Assembly: GCF_000013745.1 (NCBI RefSeq) | Contig: NC_007925.1 | Location: 186,001 to 250,000, forward strand | Reading direction: 5' to 3' | Origin: Rhodopseudomonas_A palustris_F | Lineage (GTDB): Bacteria > Pseudomonadota > Alphaproteobacteria > Rhizobiales > Xanthobacteraceae | Length of the DNA: 64,000 bases | Shown: positions 35,995 through 44,563 of the stretch, piece by piece | How the letters are laid out: every line of letters begins with the position of its first letter | Numbering within the stretch: position 1 is the first letter of the stretch | The notes under the pieces: generated by a model | The model's input: the letters and a program-made list of their open reading frames with translations, nothing else | Told to the model about the DNA's origin: nothing | Database searches by the model: none | Program-made: the position numbers and the translations under genes

Positions 35995-36053
35995 GTGGTG
36001 GCGAGGTACCCGATCAGCTATTCGGCATTTGCGGAAAGCTCAGGCAGCGCCGC

Positions 36054-36818
36054 TCAGTCGAGCGCGGTCAACGCCGCGCCGAGCATCGGGCCGGGCTGCT
36101 CGCGGCTGCCGCTCTGGACATAGACCACCGCGGCGTCGACGCCGGCGCCGGCGACGTTCTCGATCGGCACCGTCCAGCTATCGGCTTGGCCGGTCCAATC
36201 GCCGACCTTCAGCCAGGTCCGCACCACGTTGTGATAGGTCACCTCGCGGCCGCGGTTTTCCCCGCGGGTGATGGCGATCGGCACCGCCTTGGAGATCGAG
36301 CAGATCCACACCTCGGCCTGGCTCGGCGCCACATCGGCGGCGCCCGCCGCGACCGCGACCTTGAGCTGCTTGCCGTCGAGCGTCACGGTGACCGGCACCG
36401 ACATCACGCCCGCGGTCTTCTCGGTGTCGGAGATCGCGCCGTCGATCCGCGCGCGGTCGTTGCCGACCACCTGCATCGCGCCGTTGACGATCATCTGCGG
36501 GGTGTAGACGTCGCGATCGCCGCGCCGCGCCGAATAGGCCTTCTGCCGGGCGCTGAAGCGGGAGTCCGCCAGCGTGTCCTTCCAGCCGAGATAGTCCCAA
36601 TAGTCGATCGGCATGCTGAGCGCGATCACCGAGGGGTCACTGGCGAGGTCGCCGATGATCTTGTCGGCGGCCGGGCACGACGAGCAGCCCTGCGAGGTGA
36701 ACAATTCGACCACGGCGCGCGGCTGCGCCACGGCGGGACAGATCGTTGCCAGCAACGCGCAGGCGGCGAGCGCGCCCGGTCCGTTGAGAAGTCCGCTCCA
36801 CGCCATCATCAGTGTCAC
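36054..36818 (-). CDS. Secreted DUF1223 (thioredoxin-like) protein
   Basis: The protein of about 254 residues has an N-terminal signal peptide (LAACALLATICPAVAQ). The DUF1223 core follows: VVELFTSQGCSSCPAADK with a CxxC pair (Cys45, Cys48), then IDYWDYLGWKDTLADSRFSA and YTPQMIVNG. The thioredoxin-like CxxC after a beta strand suggests a periplasmic redox or metal role, but the family is uncharacterised. The first ATG is at 36818; ATGs 9 and 12 nt later are also possible. It follows acnA on the same strand. Confidence 0.88.
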   Translation of the reverse strand: MTLMMAWSGLLNGPGALAACALLATICPAVAQPRAVVELFTSQGCSSCPAADKIIGDLASDPSVIALSMPIDYWDYLGWKDTLADSRFSARQKAYSARRGDRDVYTPQMIVNGAMQVVGNDRARIDGAISDTEKTAGVMSVPVTVTLDGKQLKVAVAAGAADVAPSQAEVWICSISKAVPIAITRGENRGREVTYHNVVRTWLKVGDWTGQADSWTVPIENVAGAGVDAAVVYVQSGSREQPGPMLGAALTALD

Positions 36819-36955
36819 GCCGGATCATGCAAGACGGAGCCACGACACGCCGCGCGCGCCGCCTCCAAATTCCTGCCTTCGCAACCGGAAGGCGCCTTGT
36901 CATAGGCGGCCTTCCGATCACTCGCCACTCACTTCGCAGTGAGGCTTTATCCGAC

Positions 36956-39676
36956 TTAAGCAGCAAGCCTGCGCAGCACGTAATGCAGGATGCCGCCGTT
37001 GCGGTAGTATTCCAGCTCGTCGAGCGTATCGATGCGGCACAGCAACGAGACGTCGCGTTTCTTGCCGTCGCTGGAGGTGATTTCCGCGGTCAATTGCTGC
37101 CGCGGCTTGAGATCGCCCTGCAGTCCGCGGATCGACACTTTCTCGTCGCCCTTGATGCCGAGCGAGGCCCAAGAATCGCCTTCCGCAAACGTCAACGGCA
37201 ACACGCCCATGCCGACCAGGTTGGAGCGATGGATGCGCTCGAAGCTCTGGCAGATCACCGCGCGCACGCCCAACAGCCGCGTTCCCTTGGCGGCCCAGTC
37301 GCGCGACGAGCCGTTGCCGTATTCGGCGCCGGCGAACACCACCAGCGGCACCTGCTCGGCCTGATACTTCATCGCGGCGTCGAAGATCGACATCTGCTCG
37401 CCGTCCGGCCAATGCTTGGTCAATCCGCCTTCCGGGATATTGCCGTCGGCGCCCTTCAGCATGAAGTTCTTGATGCGGATGTTGGCAAAGGTGCCGCGCA
37501 TCATGATTTCGTGATTGCCGCGCCTTGTGCCGTACTGATTGAAATCAGCCGGGCGCACCTGGTGATCGGACAGATACTTGCCGGCCGGCGAGGTCAGCTT
37601 GATCGAGCCCGCGGGCGAGATGTGGTCGGTGGTGATCTTGTCGCCGAACACCGCGAGAATCCGCGCGTCGACCACGTCGACGATCGGCTCCGGCTGCATC
37701 TTCATGCCTTCGAAGTAGGGCGGGTTCTGCACATAGGTGGAGCTCATGTTCCACTTGTAGGTCTCAGAGTCGACGGTCTTGATCTTGCGCCAGTTGGTGT
37801 CGCCCTTGAACACGTCGGCGTATTTCTTCTTGAAGATCGCCGCGGTGACGTACTTCTTGACGAAGGCGTTGATCTCCTTGGTGGTCGGCCAGATGTCCTT
37901 CAGGTACACCGGCTTGCCGTCCTTGCCTTCGCCGATCGGCTCGACATTGAGGTTCTTGGTCACGGTGCCGGCCAGCGCATAGGCAACGACCAAAGGCGGC
38001 GAGGCCAAGTAGTTGGCCTGCACGTCCGGCGACACCCGGCCTTCGAAGTTGCGGTTGCCCGACAACACCGCAGCGCCGATGATGCCGTTGTCGTTGATCG
38101 ACTTCGAGATCTCCTCCGGCAGCGGCCCGGAATTGCCGATGCAGGTGGTGCAGCCGAAGCCGACCAGATTGAAGCCGACCTTGTCGAGGTCGAGCTGCAG
38201 CCCGGAATTGGCGAGATATTCGGCAACGACCTGCGAGCCCGGCGCCAGCGAGGTTTTGACCCACGGCTTGGCCTTGAGGCCGAGTGCTGCGGCCTTGCGG
38301 GCCAGCAGCCCGGCGCCGATCAGCACGCTCGGATTGGAGGTGTTGGTGCAGGAGGTGATCGCGGCGATCACCACGTCGCCATGGCCGAGGTCGAAATTGC
38401 GACCCTCCACCGGGAAGCGCGCGGCGGGATCGGCGGCCTTCTTGTATTCGCCGGCGAGTGCCGCGGCAAAACCCTCGGCCACCGCCGGTAGCGCGATGCG
38501 GCCTTCGGGACGCTTCGGCCCGGCCATCGACGGCTCGACCTTGCCGAGATCCAGAATCAGCTTCTCGGTGAACACCGGGTCCGGCGAGACGCTGGTGCGG
38601 AACAGGCCCTGCGCCTTGGCGTATTTCGCCACCAGCGCGACCCGGTCGGCCTTGCGGCCCGAGGTCTTGAGGAAATCGATGGTTTCGGCATCGACCGGGA
38701 AGAAGCCGCAGGTGGCGCCGTATTCCGGCGCCATGTTGCTGATGGTGGCCTTGTCGGCGACCGACAGATGGTCGAGCCCGGGGCCGAAGAATTCGACGAA
38801 TTTGCCGACCACGCCCTGCTTGCGCAGCATCTGCGTCACGGTCAGCACCAGATCGGTGGCGGTGACGCCTTCCTTCAGCGCGCCCTTCAATTTGAAGCCG
38901 ACCACTTCGGGCAGCAGCATCGACAAAGGCTGGCCGAGCATCGCGGCTTCCGCCTCGATGCCGCCGACGCCCCAGCCGAGCACGGCGAGGCCGTTGACCA
39001 TGGTGGTGTGCGAATCGGTGCCGACCAATGTGTCGGGATAAGCCACCTCGAAGGTGCCCTTCTTCTTGCCGATGGTGAGCTTCTCCTTGCGGGTCCACAC
39101 CGTCTGCGCGAGGTATTCCAGATTGACCTGGTGGCAGATGCCGGTGCCGGGCGGCACCACGCTAAAGTTCGAAAACGCCTTCTGGCCCCATTTCAGGAAC
39201 TCGTAGCGCTCCTGGTTCTGCTTGTATTCCTCGACCACGTTCTTGCCGAACGCCTTGTTGTCACCGAAGAAGTTCACGATCACCGAGTGATCGATGACGA
39301 GATCGACCGGCACCAGCGGGTTGATCTTTTCCGGCGAGCCGCCGAGCGCCTGCATGGCGTTGCGCATCGCCGCCAGATCGACCACCGCCGGCACGCCGGT
39401 GAAGTCCTGCATCAACACCCGGGCCGGGCGGAACGCGACTTCATGCTCGAGCTTGCGCTTCTTCAGCCATTTCGCCACCGCGACGATGTCGGCCTTCTTG
39501 ACGGTGCGGTCGTCTTCGTTGCGCAATAGGTTTTCCAGCAGCACCTTCATCGAATAGGGCAGGCGGGAAATGCCTTTCAGACCGTTCTTCTCGGCGGTGG
39601 GCAGGCTGTAATAGACGTAGGTCTTAGCGCCGACTTTGAGGGTCTTTCGGCACTTGAAGCTGTCGAGAGAGGTCAT
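36956..39676 (-). CDS. acnA: Aconitate hydratase AcnA
   Basis: The 906-residue enzyme isomerises citrate to isocitrate. The [4Fe-4S] ligands lie in AITSCTNTSNP and GFGCTTCIGNSGP. The substrate motifs VGTDSHTTMVNGLAVLGWGV and GAEYGNGSSRDWAAKG are present, as is the C-terminal swivel domain. The sequence is of the AcnA/IRP type, not AcnB. The gene diverges from ccmA with about 200 bp between, which must hold both promoters. Confidence 0.98.
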   Translation of the reverse strand: MTSLDSFKCRKTLKVGAKTYVYYSLPTAEKNGLKGISRLPYSMKVLLENLLRNEDDRTVKKADIVAVAKWLKKRKLEHEVAFRPARVLMQDFTGVPAVVDLAAMRNAMQALGGSPEKINPLVPVDLVIDHSVIVNFFGDNKAFGKNVVEEYKQNQERYEFLKWGQKAFSNFSVVPPGTGICHQVNLEYLAQTVWTRKEKLTIGKKKGTFEVAYPDTLVGTDSHTTMVNGLAVLGWGVGGIEAEAAMLGQPLSMLLPEVVGFKLKGALKEGVTATDLVLTVTQMLRKQGVVGKFVEFFGPGLDHLSVADKATISNMAPEYGATCGFFPVDAETIDFLKTSGRKADRVALVAKYAKAQGLFRTSVSPDPVFTEKLILDLGKVEPSMAGPKRPEGRIALPAVAEGFAAALAGEYKKAADPAARFPVEGRNFDLGHGDVVIAAITSCTNTSNPSVLIGAGLLARKAAALGLKAKPWVKTSLAPGSQVVAEYLANSGLQLDLDKVGFNLVGFGCTTCIGNSGPLPEEISKSINDNGIIGAAVLSGNRNFEGRVSPDVQANYLASPPLVVAYALAGTVTKNLNVEPIGEGKDGKPVYLKDIWPTTKEINAFVKKYVTAAIFKKKYADVFKGDTNWRKIKTVDSETYKWNMSSTYVQNPPYFEGMKMQPEPIVDVVDARILAVFGDKITTDHISPAGSIKLTSPAGKYLSDHQVRPADFNQYGTRRGNHEIMMRGTFANIRIKNFMLKGADGNIPEGGLTKHWPDGEQMSIFDAAMKYQAEQVPLVVFAGAEYGNGSSRDWAAKGTRLLGVRAVICQSFERIHRSNLVGMGVLPLTFAEGDSWASLGIKGDEKVSIRGLQGDLKPRQQLTAEITSSDGKKRDVSLLCRIDTLDELEYYRNGGILHYVLRRLAA

Positions 39677-39877
39677 GAGGCGGTCCCAATTTATCGTTTA
39701 CAACCGGCGCGCAAGATCGACGCACCGCGCAGAAACGCGGGCCGAATGGCTTGCGGGGGCCGATGGTGTGCTGCATCAAGTTCCGGCTTATAGAATCTTT
39801 CCAGGGACACCGCCACACCGACAATGGAGTCTGCAACCCCGCAGAGCATCCGTGCGGCAGCGGGCCGGGGCGGGGCG

Positions 39878-40483
39878 ATGATGCGGCTGACAGGGCGCGG
39901 GCTGAGATGTGTGCGGGGCGGCCGGCAAGTGTTCGCCGGGCTCGACGTCGACGCCGCGGCCGGCGAAGCGGTGGCGGTGGTCGGCGCCAATGGCGCCGGC
40001 AAGACCTCGCTGCTGCGGCTGATCGCCGGATTGTTGGCGCTGGCCGGGGGCGCCATCGCGCTCGAAGGCGGCGATAGCGAACTGACGCTAGCCGAGCAGG
40101 CGCATTATCTCGGCCACCGCGACGCGCTGAAGCCCTCGCTCAGCGTCGCCGAGAATTTGATCTTCTGGCAGCAGTTCCTCGGCGGCGAGCCGGCCGACGC
40201 GCAGGCCAGCCTCGCCGCGGTCGGGCTCGGGCATATCGCGCATCTGCCGGCGGCCTACCTCTCGGCCGGGCAGCGGCGGCGGCTGTCATTGGCGCGGCTC
40301 ACCGCGGTGCGCCGGCCGTTGTGGCTGCTCGACGAGCCGACCTCGGCGCTGGATGCCGAAGGCCAGGCGATGTTCGCACGCCTGATGACTGCGCACCTCG
40401 AAAGCGGCGGGCTGCTGGTCGCCGCCACCCACACCCCGCTCGGCATCGCCGCCCGCGAATTGCGGATCGGAGGCGCGGCGTGA
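39878..40483 (+). CDS. ccmA: Cytochrome c biogenesis ATPase CcmA
   Basis: The 201-residue ATPase has Walker A GANGAGKTS, the signature LSAGQRRRLSLARL, Walker B LWLLDEPTSALD and the H-loop AATHTPLG. With CcmB it releases holo-CcmE from the CcmC-haem complex in type I cytochrome c maturation. The ATG at 39878 is immediately followed by another ATG. A frame upstream to 39824 is not conserved-looking. In most relatives ccmB follows directly; here 313 bp intervene. Confidence 0.93.
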   Translation: MMRLTGRGLRCVRGGRQVFAGLDVDAAAGEAVAVVGANGAGKTSLLRLIAGLLALAGGAIALEGGDSELTLAEQAHYLGHRDALKPSLSVAENLIFWQQFLGGEPADAQASLAAVGLGHIAHLPAAYLSAGQRRRLSLARLTAVRRPLWLLDEPTSALDAEGQAMFARLMTAHLESGGLLVAATHTPLGIAARELRIGGAA

Positions 40484-40796
40484 TGGCGGCTCTCCGGGAT
40501 TGCGCGCGCCGGGCTGGTCCGCTCGGACGGAGCGCTGTGCTTTGCCGCCCCCCCACCCCCGACCCCTCCCCGCAAGGGGGAGGGGAGCGCGCCCTGCTCG
40601 GCGATAGTTTTTGCTCCATTCAGGCCATTTCCAGTCATGAGCTTTCCCTTGCCGACAGACTTCTAAATCGCGGCACGGCCCCTCTGCTCCCCTCCCCCTT
40701 GCGGGGAGGGGTCGGGGGTGGGGGTCTCCGGGCACTGAGGCCCGATCGGCTCGCGCAGCCGTCCCGGCGCAGCCCCAACGCCGCAGAGGCTCGCTC
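40484..40796. repeat. Inverted-repeat insert between ccmA and ccmB
   Basis: Two long arms face each other. The left arm (about 40549-40590) includes CCCCGACCCCTCCCCGC and GGGGGAGGGGAGC. The right arm (about 40687-40727) includes GCTCCCCTCCCCC and GCGGGGAGGGGTCGGGG. The arms are nearly perfect inverse copies over about 38 bp and enclose about 96 bp of ordinary sequence. No gene was found. The insert separates two genes that must be co-expressed. Confidence 0.85.
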
Positions 40797-41465
40797 ATGA
40801 CCGCCCTCTTGGCGATGATCCGCCGCGACATCAGAATCGCGCTACGCGTCGGCGGCGGCGCCTTGATCGGCGTGCTGTTCTTCCTCGCCGTGGTGGTGCT
40901 GATGCCGTTCGCGATCGGCCCGGACCTGGCGCTGCTGCAGCGGCTCGGTCCGGCGGTGCTGTGGCTCGGCGCGCTGCTCGCGAGTCTCCTGACGCTCGAC
41001 CGGCTGTTCATGGCCGACCACGAGGACGGCTCGCTCGACCTCATCGCGATGAGCCGGACCCCGCTGGAATTCGCCTGCGCCGCCAAGGCTTTGGCGCATT
41101 GGCTGGCGGCCGGCCTGCCGCTGGTGGTGGCGACCCCGGTGCTCGGCCTGCTGCTCAATCTCGACGGCTCCGCCTCGCTGGCGATCGCCGCCACGCTGTT
41201 GGTCGGCACCCCGGCCCTGACCTTCACCGGCATGATCGGCGCCGCGCTGGCGGTGACGCTGCACCGCGGCGGGCTGTTGATGGCGGTGCTGGTGCTGCCG
41301 CTGTCGATCCCGGTGCTGATTTTCGGCGTCGCCGCGGCCGGCGCCGCGATCACCGGGCCGGTGTCGTTCGGCACCCCATTCCAGATCTTGTGCGCGCTGT
41401 CGCTCGCCAGCATGGTGATCGGGCCGTTCGCCGCCGCCGCCAGCCTGCGCCAAGGACTGGATTGA
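40797..41465 (+). CDS. ccmB: Haem exporter protein CcmB
   Basis: The 222-residue integral membrane protein has six hydrophobic segments. Family segments include LLALIRRD-like MIRRDIRIALRVGG at the start, and FMADHEDGSLDLIAMSRTPL and ALAHWLAAGLPLVVATP. It is the permease partner of CcmA. The ATG at 40797 is preceded by GAGG and GCTC. It is followed by ccmC after 106 nt. Confidence 0.95.
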   Translation: MTALLAMIRRDIRIALRVGGGALIGVLFFLAVVVLMPFAIGPDLALLQRLGPAVLWLGALLASLLTLDRLFMADHEDGSLDLIAMSRTPLEFACAAKALAHWLAAGLPLVVATPVLGLLLNLDGSASLAIAATLLVGTPALTFTGMIGAALAVTLHRGGLLMAVLVLPLSIPVLIFGVAAAGAAITGPVSFGTPFQILCALSLASMVIGPFAAAASLRQGLD

Positions 41466-41571
41466 GGGCGCAACCGATGACCGACTTGACCCCGATCAAC
41501 TCTCGCGGAGCCGCAATCGGCCACACCGACACCGATTGCTTGCAGCCCCGCCGCCGACTATCAGGAAGCCC

Positions 41572-42324
41572 ATGACGCTGATCGATCTCGCCAATCCGAC
41601 CCGGTTCCTGAAGCTGACGGAGCGCGTGCTGCCTTGGCTGACGGGGCTGACCGCGCTGCTGCTGGCGATCGGGCTCGTCCAATCGGCGCTGGCGCCGGAC
41701 GATTATCAGCAGGGCGCCACCGTCAAGATCATGTTCGTCCACGTCCCCAACGCCTGGCTGGCGATGTTCGTCTGGGGCATCATGAGCCTGTCGGCGCTCG
41801 GCACGCTGGTGTGGCGGCATCCCTTGGCGGACGTCGCGGCGAAAGCCGCCGCCCCGATCGGCGCCGCCTTCACTTTTCTGGCGCTGGTCACCGGCTCGCT
41901 ATGGGGCCGGCCGATGTGGGGCACCTATTGGGAATGGGACGCCCGCCTCACCTCGATGCTGATCCTGTTCCTGATGTATCTCGGGCTGATCGCGCTGTGG
42001 CGCGCGGTGGAGGATCCTTCCCGCGCCGCCCGGGCCGCGGCGATCTTCACGCTGGTCGGCGCGATCAATCTGCCGATCATCAAGTTCTCGGTGGACTGGT
42101 GGAATACGCTGCATCAGCCGGCCTCGGTGCTGCGGGTTGGCGGGCCGGCGCTCGACAAGTCGTTCCTGATGCCGCTGCTGGTGATGGCGATCGCGTTCTC
42201 GCTGTTGTTCATCACGCTGCATCTCGCTGCGATGCGCAACGAGATTTTGCGCCGCAGGGTGCGGGCGCTGCAGATGCTGCAGGCCAGCGAGCAGCAGGGT
42301 CAGCTGCGATCGGGGGCGCTGTGA
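41572..42324 (+). CDS. ccmC: Haem exporter protein CcmC
   Basis: The 250-residue membrane protein has six hydrophobic segments and the tryptophan-rich WWD motif (WGTYWEWDARLTS) that holds haem at the periplasmic face. The flanking haem-ligand histidines lie in FVHVPNAWLAM and WWNTLHQPASVL. CcmC loads haem onto CcmE. Its stop overlaps the ccmD start by one base. GGAAG lies upstream of the chosen ATG. Confidence 0.97.
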   Translation: MTLIDLANPTRFLKLTERVLPWLTGLTALLLAIGLVQSALAPDDYQQGATVKIMFVHVPNAWLAMFVWGIMSLSALGTLVWRHPLADVAAKAAAPIGAAFTFLALVTGSLWGRPMWGTYWEWDARLTSMLILFLMYLGLIALWRAVEDPSRAARAAAIFTLVGAINLPIIKFSVDWWNTLHQPASVLRVGGPALDKSFLMPLLVMAIAFSLLFITLHLAAMRNEILRRRVRALQMLQASEQQGQLRSGAL

Positions 42325-42503
42325 TGTCGCTCGGTCCCTACGCCTCTTTCATCGTGTTGTCCTACGCGGTGTCCGCTTTGGTGGTCGCGATCCTGATCGT
42401 CTGGGTGGCGCTGGACTATCGCCGGCAACAGGCCAAGCTGCGCGCGCTCGACGCCGCCGGCGTCAGCCGCCGCTCCAAGCGCAACGCCGCGGAGGCCTCA
42501 TGA
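42324..42503 (+). CDS. ccmD: Haem exporter protein CcmD
   Basis: The 59-residue protein has one membrane segment (SFIVLSYAVSALVVAILIVW) followed by a basic tail (LDYRRQQAKLRALDAAGVSR), the standard CcmD form. It stabilises CcmE release from CcmABC. It overlaps ccmC by one base and ccmG by four (ATGA), so translation is coupled on both sides. Confidence 0.93.
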   Translation: MSLGPYASFIVLSYAVSALVVAILIVWVALDYRRQQAKLRALDAAGVSRRSKRNAAEAS

Positions 42504-43093
42504 GCGACCAACCGATTCAACCCGCCCCCTCCGGACGCCGCTCCTGGCTGATGGCGCTGCCGCTGTTGGGCTTCACCGTGCTGGCGGGGCTGTTCTGGCT
42601 GCGGCTCGGCGCCGACACCACCAAAATTCCCTCGGCCTTGATCGGCCGCCCGGCGCCGCAAGTCGCGCTGCCGGCGTTGCCAGGGCTGGCCCGCGACGGC
42701 GCCGCGGTGCCGGGGCTCGATCCGGCGGCGTTCAAGGGCAAGGTCAGCGTCGTCAACGTCTGGGCGTCGTGGTGCGTGCCGTGCCACGACGAGGCGCCGC
42801 TGTTGATGGATCTCGCCAAGGACCCGCGCATCCAGCTGGTCGGCATCAACTACAAGGACGCGGCCGACAACGCCCGACGCTTCCTCGGCCGCTACGGCAA
42901 TCCGTTTTCGATCGTCGGCGTCGACCCCAACGGCCGCGGCGGCATCGAATGGGGGGTCTATGGCGTGCCGGAGACTTTCGTGGTCGGCCGCGACGGCACC
43001 ATCGCCTACAAGCTGGTCGGCCCGGTGACGCCGGACAATATCGACAAGGTGCTGAAAGCGCAGATCGACAAGGCGCTGGCGGCGGGGTCGTAG
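42500..43093 (+). CDS. ccmG: Thiol:disulfide oxidoreductase CcmG (DsbE)
   Basis: The 197-residue protein has an N-terminal membrane anchor (LMALPLLGFTVLAGLFWLRL) and a periplasmic thioredoxin domain with the active site WASWCVPCHDEAPLL. The family-specific acid region is GINYKDAADNARRFLGRYG and the cis-proline segment is YGVPETFVV. It keeps apocytochrome c cysteines reduced for haem attachment. It ends the ccmABCDG run; other ccm genes are not in the window. Confidence 0.96.
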   Translation: MSDQPIQPAPSGRRSWLMALPLLGFTVLAGLFWLRLGADTTKIPSALIGRPAPQVALPALPGLARDGAAVPGLDPAAFKGKVSVVNVWASWCVPCHDEAPLLMDLAKDPRIQLVGINYKDAADNARRFLGRYGNPFSIVGVDPNGRGGIEWGVYGVPETFVVGRDGTIAYKLVGPVTPDNIDKVLKAQIDKALAAGS

Positions 43094-43110
43094 CAGGCTT
43101 TAGTTTTATC

Positions 43111-43219
43111 CGTCATTGCGAGCCAAGGACGGCGCACCGCGCCGTCCGACAGGCATGCAATCCAGCGGCTGCGCGCGGTGGCCCTGGATCGCTTCGTCGC
43201 AACAGCTCCTCGCAATGAC
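43111..43219. repeat. Palindromic extragenic repeat, family 4 (GTCATTGCGAG type)
   Basis: The 109-bp element starts GTCATTGCGAGCCAAGGACG and ends CTCCTCGCAATGAC, with an internal hairpin GGACGGCGCACCGCGCCGTCC. Only one copy was seen in this window. It lies just after the ccmG stop. Confidence 0.8.
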
Positions 43220-43342
43220 GGCCTTGAACGCCTCGCATAATATTTTTCCGGTTTTATCTGCCGTTCATTTGCCGGCCACGGCGCCGCCATGGTTCCAAGC
43301 GCTACTCACTGCGCGTTACTAACAACGTCCCAGGAGGACATG

Positions 43343-43714
43343 ATGCGCACTTTCAAACTTGCTTCGCTGACCGCCGCCGCCCTCACCCTCGGCCTGCTCG
43401 CTTCCGCGCCGTCGATGGCGCAGGCGCCCGCCACGACCGATCACAAATCGGATCACATGGCGCCGATGACCAAGCCGTCGGAGTCGAAGATGGCACCGGC
43501 GAAAGCCGAGGCCACCAAGACCGACCTGCTCGATATCAACTCGGCCACCGTCGATCAGCTCGACGCGCTGCCCGGCGTCGGCAAGGCGTACTCCGCCGCG
43601 ATCATCAAGGGCCGCCCCTACAAGGGCAAGGACGAATTGGTGCAGAAGAAGATCGTGCCGGAAAAGACCTATGACGGCATCAAGGACAAGATCGTCGCCA
43701 AGCAGAAGAGCTGA
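43343..43714 (+). CDS. Secreted helix-hairpin-helix (ComEA-like) protein
   Basis: The 123-residue protein has a signal peptide (MRTFKLASLTAAALTLGLLA, then cleavage near SMAQA). A low-complexity linker rich in Met, His, Lys and Ala follows (about 25-60). The C-terminal helix-hairpin-helix domain reads LLDINSATVDQLDALPGVGK. HhH domains of this type bind DNA non-specifically; secreted versions resemble ComEA, the DNA receptor for uptake. A perfect AGGAGG at 43332-43337 favours the second of two adjacent ATGs (43343) over the first (43340). Confidence 0.85.
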   Translation: MRTFKLASLTAAALTLGLLASAPSMAQAPATTDHKSDHMAPMTKPSESKMAPAKAEATKTDLLDINSATVDQLDALPGVGKAYSAAIIKGRPYKGKDELVQKKIVPEKTYDGIKDKIVAKQKS

Positions 43715-43742
43715 GGCGAGACGCTGCTTGTTACTTGAAGCC

Positions 43743-43865
43743 GTGCCCCGGACCAGACGCAGCGCGCAGCGCTGCGTCTGGTCCGGGGCCGTCTCAAGCG
43801 CGGCACTCGTAACGGTCCCGGCTCGCCGGCGCGGCGTGAAGGACGCCGCGCCGCGTCCGGGACAC
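43743..43865. repeat. Palindromic extragenic repeat, family 1
   Basis: The 123-bp element starts GTGCCCCGGACCAGACGC and ends GCGTCCGGGACAC. It has an extra internal hairpin: GACCAGACGCAGCGC pairs with GCGCTGCGTCTGGTC. It lies between the convergent HhH gene and yciB. Confidence 0.88.
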
Positions 43866-43935
43866 CCGTTTCTCTTGCGAAATTCTTGCGGCCGAAGCTG
43901 CCTGACCTTTTCCGCAAGAAAATTTAGCCGGAATT

Positions 43936-44556
43936 TCAGCCCTTGCTGACGTCGCCGGCGTCGGCCTCGCTGGTCTCCAGCGTCACCGGCTCCAAGTGAT
44001 AACGCTTGATCAGCGGCATCTGCGTCAGCGCAAACAGCATGGTCAACGGCACCATGCCGAACACCTTGAACGCCACCCAGAAATCGGTCGACTGGGTGCG
44101 CCAGATCGCTTCGTTGACGAGCGCCATCGCGAAGAACCACAGCGCCCAGCGCAGCGTCAGCTTGCGCCAGCCCGGCGGCGTGAGATTGAACATCTGATCG
44201 AACATGATGGCGATGAAGGAACGCCCGAACAACAGCCCGCCGCCGAGGATCGCGGCGAACAGGCAATAGATGATGGTCGGCTTCATCTTGATGAAGGTCT
44301 CGTCGTGCAGCACCAAGGTCAGCGTGCCGAACACGATCACCACCACCGCGGTGACGATCGCCATGATCGGCACGTGCTTGGTCACCACATAGGACACCGC
44401 GATCGCGATCAGCACCGCGACCATGAAGGCGCCGGTGGCGACGAACAGATTGAATTTCGAATTGACGAAAAAGAAAATCAGCAGCGGCCCGAGCTCGGTG
44501 GCGAGCTTGAACAACGGATGCGGCCGGTTGGTCGCGAGTAGCTCGGGCTTTTCCAT
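43936..44556 (-). CDS. yciB: Inner membrane septation protein YciB (IspZ)
   Basis: The 206-residue protein has five or six membrane segments. The family blocks are present: ATELGPLLIFFFVNSKF, LHDETFIKMKPTIIYCLFAA, LTPPGWRKLTLRWALWFFAM and NEAIWRTQSTDFWVAFKVFG. YciB homologues are required for normal envelope and septum formation in some bacteria. It starts 7 nt after the ftsY stop, so the two are co-transcribed, as in many Rhizobiales. Confidence 0.95.
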   Translation of the reverse strand: MEKPELLATNRPHPLFKLATELGPLLIFFFVNSKFNLFVATGAFMVAVLIAIAVSYVVTKHVPIMAIVTAVVVIVFGTLTLVLHDETFIKMKPTIIYCLFAAILGGGLLFGRSFIAIMFDQMFNLTPPGWRKLTLRWALWFFAMALVNEAIWRTQSTDFWVAFKVFGMVPLTMLFALTQMPLIKRYHLEPVTLETSEADAGDVSKG

Positions 44557-44563
44557 CGTGTGA

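Larger units (their letters stand above)
35470..36053. other. Long gap with structured element and family-3 repeat
   Basis: No convincing gene was found in 584 bp. It contains a nested inverted repeat at 35740-35798 and a family-3 palindrome at 35907-35994. A frame that starts MPGLVPGIHA only reads through that palindrome and is not taken as a gene. The left part, 35500-35700, has no recognisable features. Confidence 0.55.

Noticed and set aside
36812..38491. 559-codon open frame on the plus strand across acnA
   Set aside because: It is antisense to acnA, and its composition mirrors the aconitase codons.
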